Assembly (NCBI GenBank): GCA_963737405.1
Contig: CAVTSL010000006.1
Location: forward strand, 62,001 to 126,000
Source of the DNA: JACCTU01 sp963737405
Lineage (GTDB): Bacteria; Actinomycetota; Thermoleophilia; Gaiellales; Gaiellaceae
Reading direction: 5' to 3'
Length of the DNA stretch: 64,000 nucleotides
The notes below the pieces were generated by a model. It was not told the DNA's origin. It searched no databases and worked only from the letters and a program-made list of their open reading frames with translations. A program made the translations under genes and the position numbers. Below are positions 44,328 to 54,298 of the stretch, in pieces. The first letter of the stretch is position 1. The number at the start of each line of letters is the position of its first letter.

Positions 44328-45511
44328 CGAGGATCCCCTCGTCGGTCGTCGCGGCGGCGCGAACGCGGACGAGCGAGCCGAGCGGCGCGTCGACGAGCCA
44401 CGGGGAGTAGTCGTCGCCGTACCCTCGGCCGGGCCGGTCGACGAGCACCGTGTCGTCCGAGCCGATCTTCGAGCGCCAGTGCGCCGCGAGCGCCGCTCGC
44501 GACGCGTCGCGCAACCGCGCGCCTCGCTCCTTCTTCACCTGCGGCGGAACGGCGTCGAGCGCTGCGGTCGTCGTGCCCGGTCGAGGCGAGTACGGGAAGA
44601 CGTGCACGCTCGTGATGCCGGCGTCGCGCACGACGCGCAGCGTGTTCGCGAACGCCGCGTCGTCCTCGGTCGGAAAGCCGACGATCACGTCCGTGGTGAG
44701 GTTGAAGTCGGCGAAGCGCTCGAGCCGGCGCAGGTACGTGCCGGCCGTGTAGCGCCTCGCCATCGCGCGCAGGACCGCGTCGTCTCCGGACTGCAGCGGG
44801 ACGTGGAGGTGGTGCGCGACGTTCGGCGTCTCGCGCAGTGCGCGCTCGAGGCGCTCGTCGACATGGTTCACCTCGATGGACGACAGGCGAAGGCGCGACA
44901 GACCCGGCGTCGCTCCGGCCGCCCGGACGAGCCGCGCGAGGTCGTAGCCCGCGTCGCGATCGCGGTAGCAACCGAGGTTGATTCCGGTCAGCACGACCTC
45001 GCGGTGTCCCTGCTCGACCCGTCGGCGGATCTCGCGCAGCACGGCGTCCGCGGTCCGGCTGCGGCTACGGCCCCGCACGAGCGGGACGACGCAGAAGTTG
45101 CACGAGAAGCTGCAGCCGTCCTGGATCTTGACGAAGGCGCGGATCCGGTCGAGCCGCGCGTCCGACTGGACGCAGCCGATCGCACCGACGTCGCCGGCGA
45201 CGACGTCGGGCGTTTCCTCGCTGGGACGTGCGACGACCACCACGTTCCCCGGCAAGCCCGTGAACGCGTCGCCCGCGAGGTTCGCGCCGCAGCCGGTGAG
45301 GTAGACACGCGCGTGCGTCCGCGCGGCGCGTCCGGCCTCCTTGCGGGACTTCGCAACGGCCTCGTTCGTGACGCAGCAAGTGTTGACGACCGCAACCTCC
45401 CCGCCGGCCTCGACCTCGCGTGTGGCCGTCGCGGAGCAACCGCTCGCGCACCTGCTGCGCATCGGTGTGCGACACCTTGCAGCCGAGAAAGCGGACGCTG
45501 AACGTCGCCAC
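44320..45511 (-). CDS. mtaB: tRNA threonylcarbamoyladenosine methylthiotransferase MtaB, one-base frameshift
   Basis: Reconstructed 396 aa. N-terminal UPF0004 domain with SVRFLGCKVSHTDAQ and VVNTCCVTN, then radical SAM CxxxCxxC in QDGCSFSCNFCVVP, LTGINLGCY and a TRAM-like tail. Converts t6A to ms2t6A at position 37 of tRNAs. One surplus base near 45416-45422 in a CGCGTGTG run splits the first 32 residues from the rest; without it GHTEVEAGGEVAVVN is continuous. Start GTG 45511 is chosen at MATFSV. Confidence 0.85.
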
Positions 45512-45532
45512 GGCGCTGATCGTATGCAACCC

Positions 45533-46273
45533 CTACACGCGGCGCGTGAACCGGTCCGCCGCCCAGCCGTCGAGCGTTCGCCGCTCGACGTGCGTCCAGG
45601 CTTCGAGCCGCGGCGCGTCACCCTCGAGGTAGCCGGAGGCCACCAGGTCGCGGCAGCGCAGACGGTGCGCCAGCGACTCGACCGTCGCAAGCGCGATGTT
45701 CGCGACGGTCACGTCAGTTTCGGGCAGGTCATCCCGCGTGACGTCGAGCGGTGCTGCATCGAGCTCGACGTTGTTCGCCGCCGCGTTCGCTCGCGCGGTC
45801 TCGATGGCGAACGGATCGTCGTCGACCGCGTGCACGGGGGCGAAGCCGAGCTTGGCGCCGCCGACCGAGAGCACGCCGGAGCCGCATCCCGCGTCGAGCA
45901 GGCTGCCGATCGGTACCTCTGCGAGCAACTCGAGGCAGAGCCGTGTCGTCGCGTGCGCCCCCGTTCCGAACGCGAGCCCCGGGTCGATGACGATCGCGAT
46001 CGCGTCGTCCGGCGCGCCCTCCCACGACGGGCCGATCCAGAACGGACCGGCACGCGCGGGCCGATGGAACGTGCGCCAACGCTCGGACCAGTCCGACGGG
46101 ACGTCGTCCTCGTGCGCCGCGCCGAACGCGCGGGCGATGCGAGAGCCGCCGAGCCCGTCCGTGTACGCGGCGAGCTCGAGCTCCGATCCCCGCTCGCGCT
46201 CCTCGAACCCCTCCGGCGCGAGCTCGAGCATCAGTGCCCGCGCCTCCTCCGCCCGCTCGAGCGGGACGCGCAC
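45533..46273 (-). CDS. prmA: Ribosomal protein L11 methyltransferase
   Basis: 246 aa. SAM motif LLDAGCGSGVLSVGGAKLG, WIGPSWEGAPDD, DPGLAFGTGAHATTRLCLEL and VTVANIALATV (usual NILA) identify PrmA. Trimethylates L11 on the large subunit. The order dnaJ-prmA-mtaB is the common actinobacterial arrangement. Start GTG 46273; the N-terminal domain is shorter than in E. coli. Confidence 0.9.
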   Translation of the reverse strand: MRVPLERAEEARALMLELAPEGFEERERGSELELAAYTDGLGGSRIARAFGAAHEDDVPSDWSERWRTFHRPARAGPFWIGPSWEGAPDDAIAIVIDPGLAFGTGAHATTRLCLELLAEVPIGSLLDAGCGSGVLSVGGAKLGFAPVHAVDDDPFAIETARANAAANNVELDAAPLDVTRDDLPETDVTVANIALATVESLAHRLRCRDLVASGYLEGDAPRLEAWTHVERRTLDGWAADRFTRRV

Positions 46274-46293
46274 CGCGACTCGGCGGAGACCGG

Positions 46294-47409
46294 TCAGCGG
46301 AAGGCGCTCTTCAGCTTCTCGAAGAAGCCCTCGTCGGGGCGGTAGTTCTCCTCGCCCGTCATGCGGCCGAACTCCTCGAGCAGGCTGCGCTGCTCGTCGT
46401 TCAGGTGCCGGGGGACGACGACGTTCACGAGCACCCGGTGCGCGCCGCGGCCGAAGCCCTGCAGGACGGGCATCCCACGGCCGTTCAGCACGCGGATCTC
46501 GCCCGGCTGCGTGCCGGCGTCGAACGTGATCGCGACCTCGCCCTCGAGCGTCTCGATCGTGCGAGTCGCTCCGAGCGCGGCCTCGGTGATCGTGAGGTCG
46601 ATCGTCGAGTAGACGTCGTCGCCCTCACGGACGAACCGCTCGTCGCGCTTGACGCGGACGCGCACGTAGACGTCGCCCGCCGGTCCGCCGAGGCTGCCGG
46701 CGTGCCCGGCGCCCGAGAGGCGGATCCGCTGACCGTCGTGGATGCCGGCGGGAACCTCGACCGCGAGGCTCTTCCGCTCGACGGCGCGTCCCGATCCGTT
46801 GCAGTCGGCGCACGGCTGCTCGACGACCTGCCCGTCTCCCCCGCACTGCGGGCAGGCCTGCGTGCGCACGAACTCGCCGAAGACGCTTCTGCTCACCTGC
46901 TGCAGCCGGCCGGTGCCGCCGCAGCTGTCGCAGACCCGGGTTCCCGTGCCCGGCTCGGCGCCGTCGCCGCCGCAGCGTCCGCACGCGACGACGACGTCGT
47001 AGGGCACGTCGCGGGTCGTCCCGCTCGCGGCCTCGACGAGCTCGATCTCGACCTCGGCTGCGACGTCCCGCCCACGCGCGCGCCGGGGCCGCCCACCGGC
47101 TCCGAACATGTCCTCGCCGAAGAACGCGGCGAACAGGTCGGTCAGGCTGCCGAAGTCGAACTGCGACGGCCTGAACCCCCCGCCCTGGAGGCCGGCGTGG
47201 CCGAAGCGGTCGTAGAGCTCGCGCGTCTCGGACTTCGAGAGCACCTCGTACGCCTCGACGACCTCGCGGAAGCGCACCTCTGCATCGTCCGCGTCGGAGA
47301 CGTCGGGGTGGAGCTCGCGTGCCTTGCGCCTGAACGCGCGCTTCAGCTCGGCGTCGTCGGCCTCGCGCGAGACCTCGAGCAGCTCGTAGTAGTCGCGCGT
47401 CGTCGCCAC
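46294..47409 (-). CDS. dnaJ: Chaperone DnaJ
   Basis: 371 aa. J domain with DYYELLEVSREADDAELKRAF and the HPD motif in RELHPDVSD, a shortened Gly/Phe region (HAGLQGGGFRPSQF), four CxxCxGxG zinc repeats (CGRCGGDG, CDSCGGTG, CPQCGGDG, CADCNGSG) and the C-terminal substrate domain. Co-chaperone of DnaK. It follows hrcA by 21 bp, so likely controlled with it. Confidence 0.95.
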   Translation of the reverse strand: MATTRDYYELLEVSREADDAELKRAFRRKARELHPDVSDADDAEVRFREVVEAYEVLSKSETRELYDRFGHAGLQGGGFRPSQFDFGSLTDLFAAFFGEDMFGAGGRPRRARGRDVAAEVEIELVEAASGTTRDVPYDVVVACGRCGGDGAEPGTGTRVCDSCGGTGRLQQVSRSVFGEFVRTQACPQCGGDGQVVEQPCADCNGSGRAVERKSLAVEVPAGIHDGQRIRLSGAGHAGSLGGPAGDVYVRVRVKRDERFVREGDDVYSTIDLTITEAALGATRTIETLEGEVAITFDAGTQPGEIRVLNGRGMPVLQGFGRGAHRVLVNVVVPRHLNDEQRSLLEEFGRMTGEENYRPDEGFFEKLKSAFR

Positions 47410-47430
47410 CGGCTCAGCGTAGCTCCGGCG

Positions 47431-48471
47431 TCAGTTGTCCTCGAAGACACCTTCCACGAAGCGGGACAGCTCGAATGCCGCCGAGCGGACGGAACGGATC
47501 GCCTTCTCGTAGTCCATCCGGACCGGCCCGAGCAGCGAGACGGAGCCGAGCGTTCGCGTTCGGATCCCGTAGCCCGCTCCGACGAGCGCGACGTCGCTGA
47601 GGGCGGGGTCCTCGAGCTCTCCGCCGACGCGGACGAACGTGCGCGGCGAGTGGAGCGACCTGCCGATCACCTCCAGCGCAGCCGTGCGTCGCTCGAGCAG
47701 CTGGAGCGCACGCATGCACGCCTCGAGCTCGTCCTGGCGCAGCTCGCCGAGGAGCCCCGCGGCGCCGCCGACGAAGAGGCGCTGCTCCTCGTGCTCGAGC
47801 TCGGCGAACGCCGGGCGCAGGAGCGCGAGGAAGCCCCGCTCGCGGGGCGGGAGGCCGGGGTCGTCGAACCGCTGGCGGAGCGTGCGCGTTCCGAGCTGCA
47901 GGCCGACGGCGCTCTCGTTCAGGTATTCGGCGGCCCACATGACGAGCCCGGTGTCGATCGGCTGCGGAGTCGAGAAGATGCGCTTCGAGACGCCGCCGCT
48001 CGACGTGATGACGACGACCATGGCGACGTTCGGCTGCAGCAGGAGCACCTCGACATGCCTGACGGTCGCCGACTCGAGCGGCGGTGCCGAGACGAGCGCG
48101 AGGAGCCTCGTCATCTCCGACAGCATCTCCGTCGTCTGCTGGAGCGCCGACTCGATCTCGTTCTGGACCGCGAGCTCGAGCCCGAGACCGGACGGGCGCG
48201 GCTCCGGCTCGGTCAGCAGCACGCGGGCGTAGTAGCGGTAGCCCTCCTCGGTGGGGACTCGCCCCGCGGAGGTGTGCGGGTGGGTGAGCAGCCCCTGCTG
48301 CTCGAGCTCGTTGAGCTCGGCCCGCACCGTCGACGGCGACACCGTCAGCCCGCTGCGCTCGACGAGCGCCTTCGATCCGACCGGCTCCCCGGTCGCGACG
48401 TAGTCCTCGACGACGCGGCGGAGCAGCTCGCGTTGCCGCGGCGTGAGCTCCGGTGCGCCGACGCTGCTCAT
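47431..48471 (-). CDS. hrcA: Heat-inducible repressor HrcA
   Basis: 346 aa. N-terminal winged helix (LTPRQRELLRRVVEDYVATGEPVGSKAL, VSPSTVRAELNELEQQGLLTHPHTSAGR is the family signature in parts) and C-terminal GAF-like domain (GPVRMDYEKAIRSVR). It normally represses dnaK/groE through CIRCE elements. I saw no CIRCE before its own start, so its operator lies elsewhere or it is unregulated here. Starts 12 bp after hemW. Confidence 0.95.
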   Translation of the reverse strand: MSSVGAPELTPRQRELLRRVVEDYVATGEPVGSKALVERSGLTVSPSTVRAELNELEQQGLLTHPHTSAGRVPTEEGYRYYARVLLTEPEPRPSGLGLELAVQNEIESALQQTTEMLSEMTRLLALVSAPPLESATVRHVEVLLLQPNVAMVVVITSSGGVSKRIFSTPQPIDTGLVMWAAEYLNESAVGLQLGTRTLRQRFDDPGLPPRERGFLALLRPAFAELEHEEQRLFVGGAAGLLGELRQDELEACMRALQLLERRTAALEVIGRSLHSPRTFVRVGGELEDPALSDVALVGAGYGIRTRTLGSVSLLGPVRMDYEKAIRSVRSAAFELSRFVEGVFEDN

Positions 48472-48483
48472 TTGCAGGGAATT

Positions 48484-49592
48484 TTACGCGAGCAGCTCGA
48501 CGGTCACGCGGCCGCCGAGGAAGCGGCCCCGTGGCGAGAGCGCGAGCGTGCCGGCGTCACGCAGGACGAGGCCGAGCGCGGAGAGTCGTTCGAGCGCGTC
48601 CAGGTCGAGCGCGGGCTCGACCTCCGCGAGCGGCAGCGGCTCGTCCAGCCGCAGGCCCAGCATCAGGTGTTCGCGCATGCGCGTCTCCTCGTCGATGCGT
48701 TCGACCTCGCGCGCGGGTGCCTCCCCGGATGCGAGCGCCGCCGTGTACGCGGGGAGCCGAGGCGTGTTCCGCCAGCGCCGGCCGGCGATGGTCGAGAATG
48801 CCCCGATCCCGAGGCCCAGGTAGTCGCGGCCCTCCCAGTACGCGAGGTTGTGCTGCGCACGCAGGTCGCGCCCGTTCGCGGACGAGCCGCTCCGACAGAA
48901 GTTCGCGGTCTCGTACCAGCGGTAGCCCGCGCCCGCCAGCCGATCGACGACGCGCTCGAAGTAGTCCTCCATCGCCTCGGCCTGGCGCTCGAGCTCGGCT
49001 CCGTGCGTGTGCGTGAAGCGAGTGCCCGGCTTCGCTTCGAGCTCGTAGCACGAGAGGTGCTCGGGGGCGAGCGTCAGCGCCTCGTCGAGGTCGCGCTCGA
49101 GGTCGGCGGTGCTCTGGCCCGGTATCCCGTAGATGAGATCGAGGTTGATGTTGTCGAATCCGGCATCACGAAGACGGTAGAAGGCGCGCGAGACGTCGCC
49201 GGGGCCGGCGCGCCGCTCCAGCACGTCCAGCAGGGAGGTGTTGAACGTTTGTGCGCCGAGCGACACACGATTGACACGGTTTCGTGACAGCAACTCGGCC
49301 AGCTCGGGCGTGACCGTCTCGGGGTTGGCCTCGACGGTCACCTCCTCTGCCGGCGGGAGGGCCGCGAGCAGCCGCCTGAGCGCGCCGGGCTCGGTGAACG
49401 TCGGCGTTCCGCCGCCGAGGAAGATCGTCTCGAGCCGCTCGGACAGCAGGCCGCGCTCGAGCTCGAGCTCCCGGAGCAGTGCGTCCACATATGACCCGTG
49501 CTCCTCGCTCCGCCCCGTCACCGTCACGAAATCGCAGTAGCCGCAGCGGTGCGCGCAGAAGGGAAGGTGGACGTAGAGATGGGCGACGCCGC

Positions 49593-49596
<4 letters not shown>
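48484..49596 (-). CDS. hemW: HemW heme chaperone (radical SAM)
   Basis: 370 aa from GTG 49596 overlapping the lepA stop. HLPFCAHRCGYCDF is the C-x3-C-x2-C cluster with the preceding His, typical of HemW rather than HemN, which needs an additional Cys. IFLGGGTPT, NPETVTPEL, RVSLGAQTFN and NINLDLIYGIPGQ follow. Transfers heme to respiratory proteins rather than oxidising coproporphyrinogen. Confidence 0.9.
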
Positions 49597-51383
<1,787 letters not shown>

Positions 51384-51387
51384 GGGG

Positions 51388-52953
51388 TCACGAGCGCCTG
51401 AAGCGCGCCCGCAACGAGAGTAGCGTCTGCATCTCGCGCACCCCGAGCGCGCGGCAGGCGACGAGGTACACGAGACCACCGAGGGCGATACCTCCACCGA
51501 CCGAGACGACCTGGCCGAGGAAGCTGCGGCCGAAGACGTCGTCGAGCACCCACCAGACTCCGTACGAGACGGCCCCGAGCGCCGCGGAGGCCGCGGTGAT
51601 CCGGAGGAATGCGTCGGTCGTGCGCCGGAGCTCGAGTCCGCCGACCCGGCGTTGCAGCAGCACGACGAGCGCGGCGGCGCCGGCGATGTTCGCGATCGAG
51701 ATCGCGAGCGGCACGCCCCACACACCGACCCGATAGAGCACCAGGTAGAGCGCGGTGTTGAAGACGAGGTTGGCGCCCGCGACGACGGTCGGGATCCTGG
51801 GGAGCTGGAGCCCGAAGAACGCGCGGTTCAGCAGCAGCATCATCCCGTTGAAGGTCAGCCCGAGGGAGAAGGCAGCGAGCGCGCTCGCCACGATCGGCGT
51901 CTGGTCCGGCGTGAACGCGCCACGCTGATAGATGATCCGGACGAGCGGCTCGGCGAGCACGGCGCAGAGCACGCTCGCGGGCACGAGCAGGAACGCGATC
52001 TGGCGCAGGCCCTCCGCGACGGTCGCTCGGAACGCGACCATGTCGGCCCGCGCGACGAGCCGCGAGAGCGTCGGGAAGAGCACCGTCGCGACCGCGACCG
52101 AGAACATCCCCTGCGGGAGCATGTAGATCCGGAACGCGCGGTCGATCGCGGTCGGAGCGATCGTCGGGTCGATCAGGGCCGCGGCGACGAACGTCCCGAT
52201 GACGGCGTTCAGGTTGATCAGCCCGAGGCTGACCGTGACCGGGATCATCAGCTTGAACACACGCCAGACCGCCGGGTCCCGGTAGTCGATGACGACGCGC
52301 AGCCGCCCGTCCAAGCCGCGCAGCCAGGGCAGCGGCAGCAGCACCTGCACGACGGTGCCGAGGACGATCGAGGCCGCGTAGACGTAGAGCTTCCCGTCCG
52401 TCGTGTCGGCGCGCGGGACGCCGAGCACGAGGCCGAGGATGATCACGAGGTTCCACGCGACCGGCGTCAGCGCCGGGATCGAGAACTGCCCGTAGGTGTT
52501 GAGGATGCCGACGACGATCCCCGAAGCTCCGAGCAGCACGACGATCGGGAAGAGGATCTGCGAGAGCGTGACGGCGAGCTCGTCGTACTCCTTGGTCAGC
52601 GGCGGCATGATCACCGGCGCGAGCAGGATGAAGACCGCCGTCACAGCGGTGAGCACGAGGATCAGCAGCCAGAGGATGCTCGAGGCGACGCGCCAAGCGC
52701 GCGCCCGCTCTCCCTTCTCGAGCAGCTCGTTGAAGACCGGGACGAACGCGCCCGAGAGCGCGGCGTCGCCGACGAGGACCCGGATCAGGTTCGGGATCTG
52801 GAACGCGACGGTGAACGCGTTGATCGGCCCGCGGGTGCCGAAGTAATAGGAGCTCACCACGTCCCGAATCAGCCCGAGGACTCGGGAGATGCCCGTCGCA
52901 ATCGAGAAGATCGCCGCGGACCACGCAAGCCGGCGGCCCTGGCGCGCCTCCAC
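51388..52953 (-). CDS. murJ: Lipid II flippase MurJ
   Basis: 521 aa with about 14 hydrophobic helices. N-terminal SIATGISRVLGLIRDVVSSYYFGT, DAALSGAFVPVFNELL and the later SRLVARADMVAFRATVAEGLRQ are MviN/MurJ features. Flips lipid II for peptidoglycan synthesis. It lacks the long C-terminal pseudokinase of some actinobacterial MviN proteins. GTG 52953 is 6 bases from a TATAGT -10. Confidence 0.93.
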   Translation of the reverse strand: MEARQGRRLAWSAAIFSIATGISRVLGLIRDVVSSYYFGTRGPINAFTVAFQIPNLIRVLVGDAALSGAFVPVFNELLEKGERARAWRVASSILWLLILVLTAVTAVFILLAPVIMPPLTKEYDELAVTLSQILFPIVVLLGASGIVVGILNTYGQFSIPALTPVAWNLVIILGLVLGVPRADTTDGKLYVYAASIVLGTVVQVLLPLPWLRGLDGRLRVVIDYRDPAVWRVFKLMIPVTVSLGLINLNAVIGTFVAAALIDPTIAPTAIDRAFRIYMLPQGMFSVAVATVLFPTLSRLVARADMVAFRATVAEGLRQIAFLLVPASVLCAVLAEPLVRIIYQRGAFTPDQTPIVASALAAFSLGLTFNGMMLLLNRAFFGLQLPRIPTVVAGANLVFNTALYLVLYRVGVWGVPLAISIANIAGAAALVVLLQRRVGGLELRRTTDAFLRITAASAALGAVSYGVWWVLDDVFGRSFLGQVVSVGGGIALGGLVYLVACRALGVREMQTLLSLRARFRRS

Positions 52954-52959
52954 GCGGCA

Positions 52960-52967
52960 ACTATACG
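52960..52967. promoter_or_regulatory. Shared -10 for divergent murJ and rpsT
   Basis: The 8 bases ACTATACG read TATAGT on the minus strand, 6 bases before murJ GTG, and TATACG on the plus strand for rpsT. A single nearly symmetrical -10 could serve both genes. The -35 regions are weak on both sides. Confidence 0.5.
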
Positions 52968-52989
52968 AGGACGCCTGCTACCATCCTGC

Positions 52990-53010
52990 CGCCCGCCCTG
53001 CGGGCGTTTT
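52990..53010 (+). terminator. Terminator-like hairpin in the rpsT leader
   Basis: CGCCCGC, loop CCT, GCGGGCG followed by TTTT, ending 6 bases before the rpsT ATG. No plus-strand gene lies upstream for over ten kilobases, so the only transcript it can stop is that of rpsT. It may act as an attenuator or block the start codon region. Confidence 0.6.
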
Positions 53011-53016
53011 CACGCC

Positions 53017-53283
53017 ATGGCGAACATCAAGCAGCAGAAGAAGCGCGTCCGGATCGCGGCCCGCCAGCGGGTCGAGAACCTCCGCTACCGCTCGACGATC
53101 AAGACGCTGACGAAGCGGCTCGAGCGTGCGGCGCAGGAGGGCAAGGCCGACGAGGTCTCGACGGAGCATCGCGAGCTCGTGCGGCTGATCGACCGGGCGA
53201 CCGCCCGCGGCGCGCTGCACCGCAACACCGCCTCGCGCAAGAAGGCGCAGGCGGCGCGGATCGTCTCGGGCGCCGGCTCCTAG
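53017..53283 (+). CDS. rpsT: 30S ribosomal protein S20
   Basis: 88 aa, starting MANIKQQKKRVRIA, with the usual three-helix basic layout (VENLRYRSTIKTLTKRLE, LVRLIDRATARGALHRNTASRKKA). Primary 16S rRNA-binding protein. It stands alone on the plus strand among minus-strand genes and is preceded by a terminator-like hairpin. Convergent with holA, 3 bp apart. Confidence 0.95.
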   Translation: MANIKQQKKRVRIAARQRVENLRYRSTIKTLTKRLERAAQEGKADEVSTEHRELVRLIDRATARGALHRNTASRKKAQAARIVSGAGS

Positions 53284-53286
53284 TCT

Positions 53287-54285
53287 CTACGCGATCGCGA
53301 CGCGGCCGTCGCGGCCGCGGGTGACGTCGACGAGCGCGCGTTCCAGCTCGAGGTCGCCTGAGAGGCGCGACCCACCCTTGAGCGCGTGGTCGAGCTCGGC
53401 GAGCCGCACCGCCGCGTCACGCAGCTCGTCCTCAGAGAACGCCTCGGCCTGGCGGACGAGCTTCTGCACGTAGTACGGATGGCGCTTCAGCCTCGAGGCG
53501 ATCTCGGAGCTCGTGTGACCTTCGCCGAGCAGTCGCTTGCACTCCTGTATGCGCGAGAGGTGCCGGGCAAGCGCACCGACGAGGCGAGGCGCGACGTCGC
53601 GGCGAGGTGAGGCCTCGCGTTCGAAGGACGCCTCGGCGGCGGCGAGCACGGCGACGACGTCGCGGCGGCCCCACGCGTCGGTGAGCGCGAACGAGGGCAT
53701 CTCGCCGAACGGGACGACCAGGTCGCGCACCTCCTCCCACACGAGGGGCTTCCCGCCTGCCCACGTCGAGAGCTTGGCCACCTCGTTCGCGAGGTGGTGC
53801 AGATCGGGCTCGAGGCCTTCCGGCACGACCGCGTCGACGACCGCGCGTGCGAGGTCGCGGTCGACCTTGACACCGTTCGTCCCGAACTGCTGGATCATCC
53901 AGTCGACGATCTTCTTGCGGTCGACGTCGTAGACCAGCACCTCCCCCGACTTCGCGACGGCCTTCTTCAGAGTCGAGTCCTTGCGAAGCTCCCCCGCGAC
54001 GATGGCGAGGACAGCACCTGGCGTCGGGTCGGCGGCGTAGGCGGCGATTGCCTTGGCGTCGTCGGCCTTCCAGCGCTCGGCCTCCTCGACGATCACGAGG
54101 CGCTCGCCCCCGAAGAGGCCGAGCGCGTTGCTGGCCGCGACGGCGTCCGCGCCGTTGACCTCGGCAGCGTTCAGCAGGTCGACGGACTCTGCGTCGAAGC
54201 GGTCGCGCAGGCGCCGGAGCGCGCGCTCGATCTTCGGCCGGTCGGAGCCGGTCAGCAGGTAGACCGCCTTCAGGTCGTCCGCCAC
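53287..54285 (-). CDS. holA: DNA polymerase III delta subunit
   Basis: 332 aa. N-terminal ATPase-like fold (AVYLLTGSDRPKIERALRRLRD), ERLVIVEEAERW, a middle DPTPGAVLAIV segment, LEPDLHHLANEVAKLSTWAGG and the C-terminal clamp-loader domain with RLVGALARHLSRIQECKRLL. Opens the sliding clamp. GTG start. Common companion of comEC and rpsT. Confidence 0.9.
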   Translation of the reverse strand: MADDLKAVYLLTGSDRPKIERALRRLRDRFDAESVDLLNAAEVNGADAVAASNALGLFGGERLVIVEEAERWKADDAKAIAAYAADPTPGAVLAIVAGELRKDSTLKKAVAKSGEVLVYDVDRKKIVDWMIQQFGTNGVKVDRDLARAVVDAVVPEGLEPDLHHLANEVAKLSTWAGGKPLVWEEVRDLVVPFGEMPSFALTDAWGRRDVVAVLAAAEASFEREASPRRDVAPRLVGALARHLSRIQECKRLLGEGHTSSEIASRLKRHPYYVQKLVRQAEAFSEDELRDAAVRLAELDHALKGGSRLSGDLELERALVDVTRGRDGRVAIA

Positions 54286-54298
54286 GAGCCAAGCCTAC

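Noticed and set aside
48472..48483. CIRCE operator expected upstream of hrcA
   Set aside because: No TTAGCACTC-N9-GAGTGCTAA-like repeat is present near the start or before hemW.
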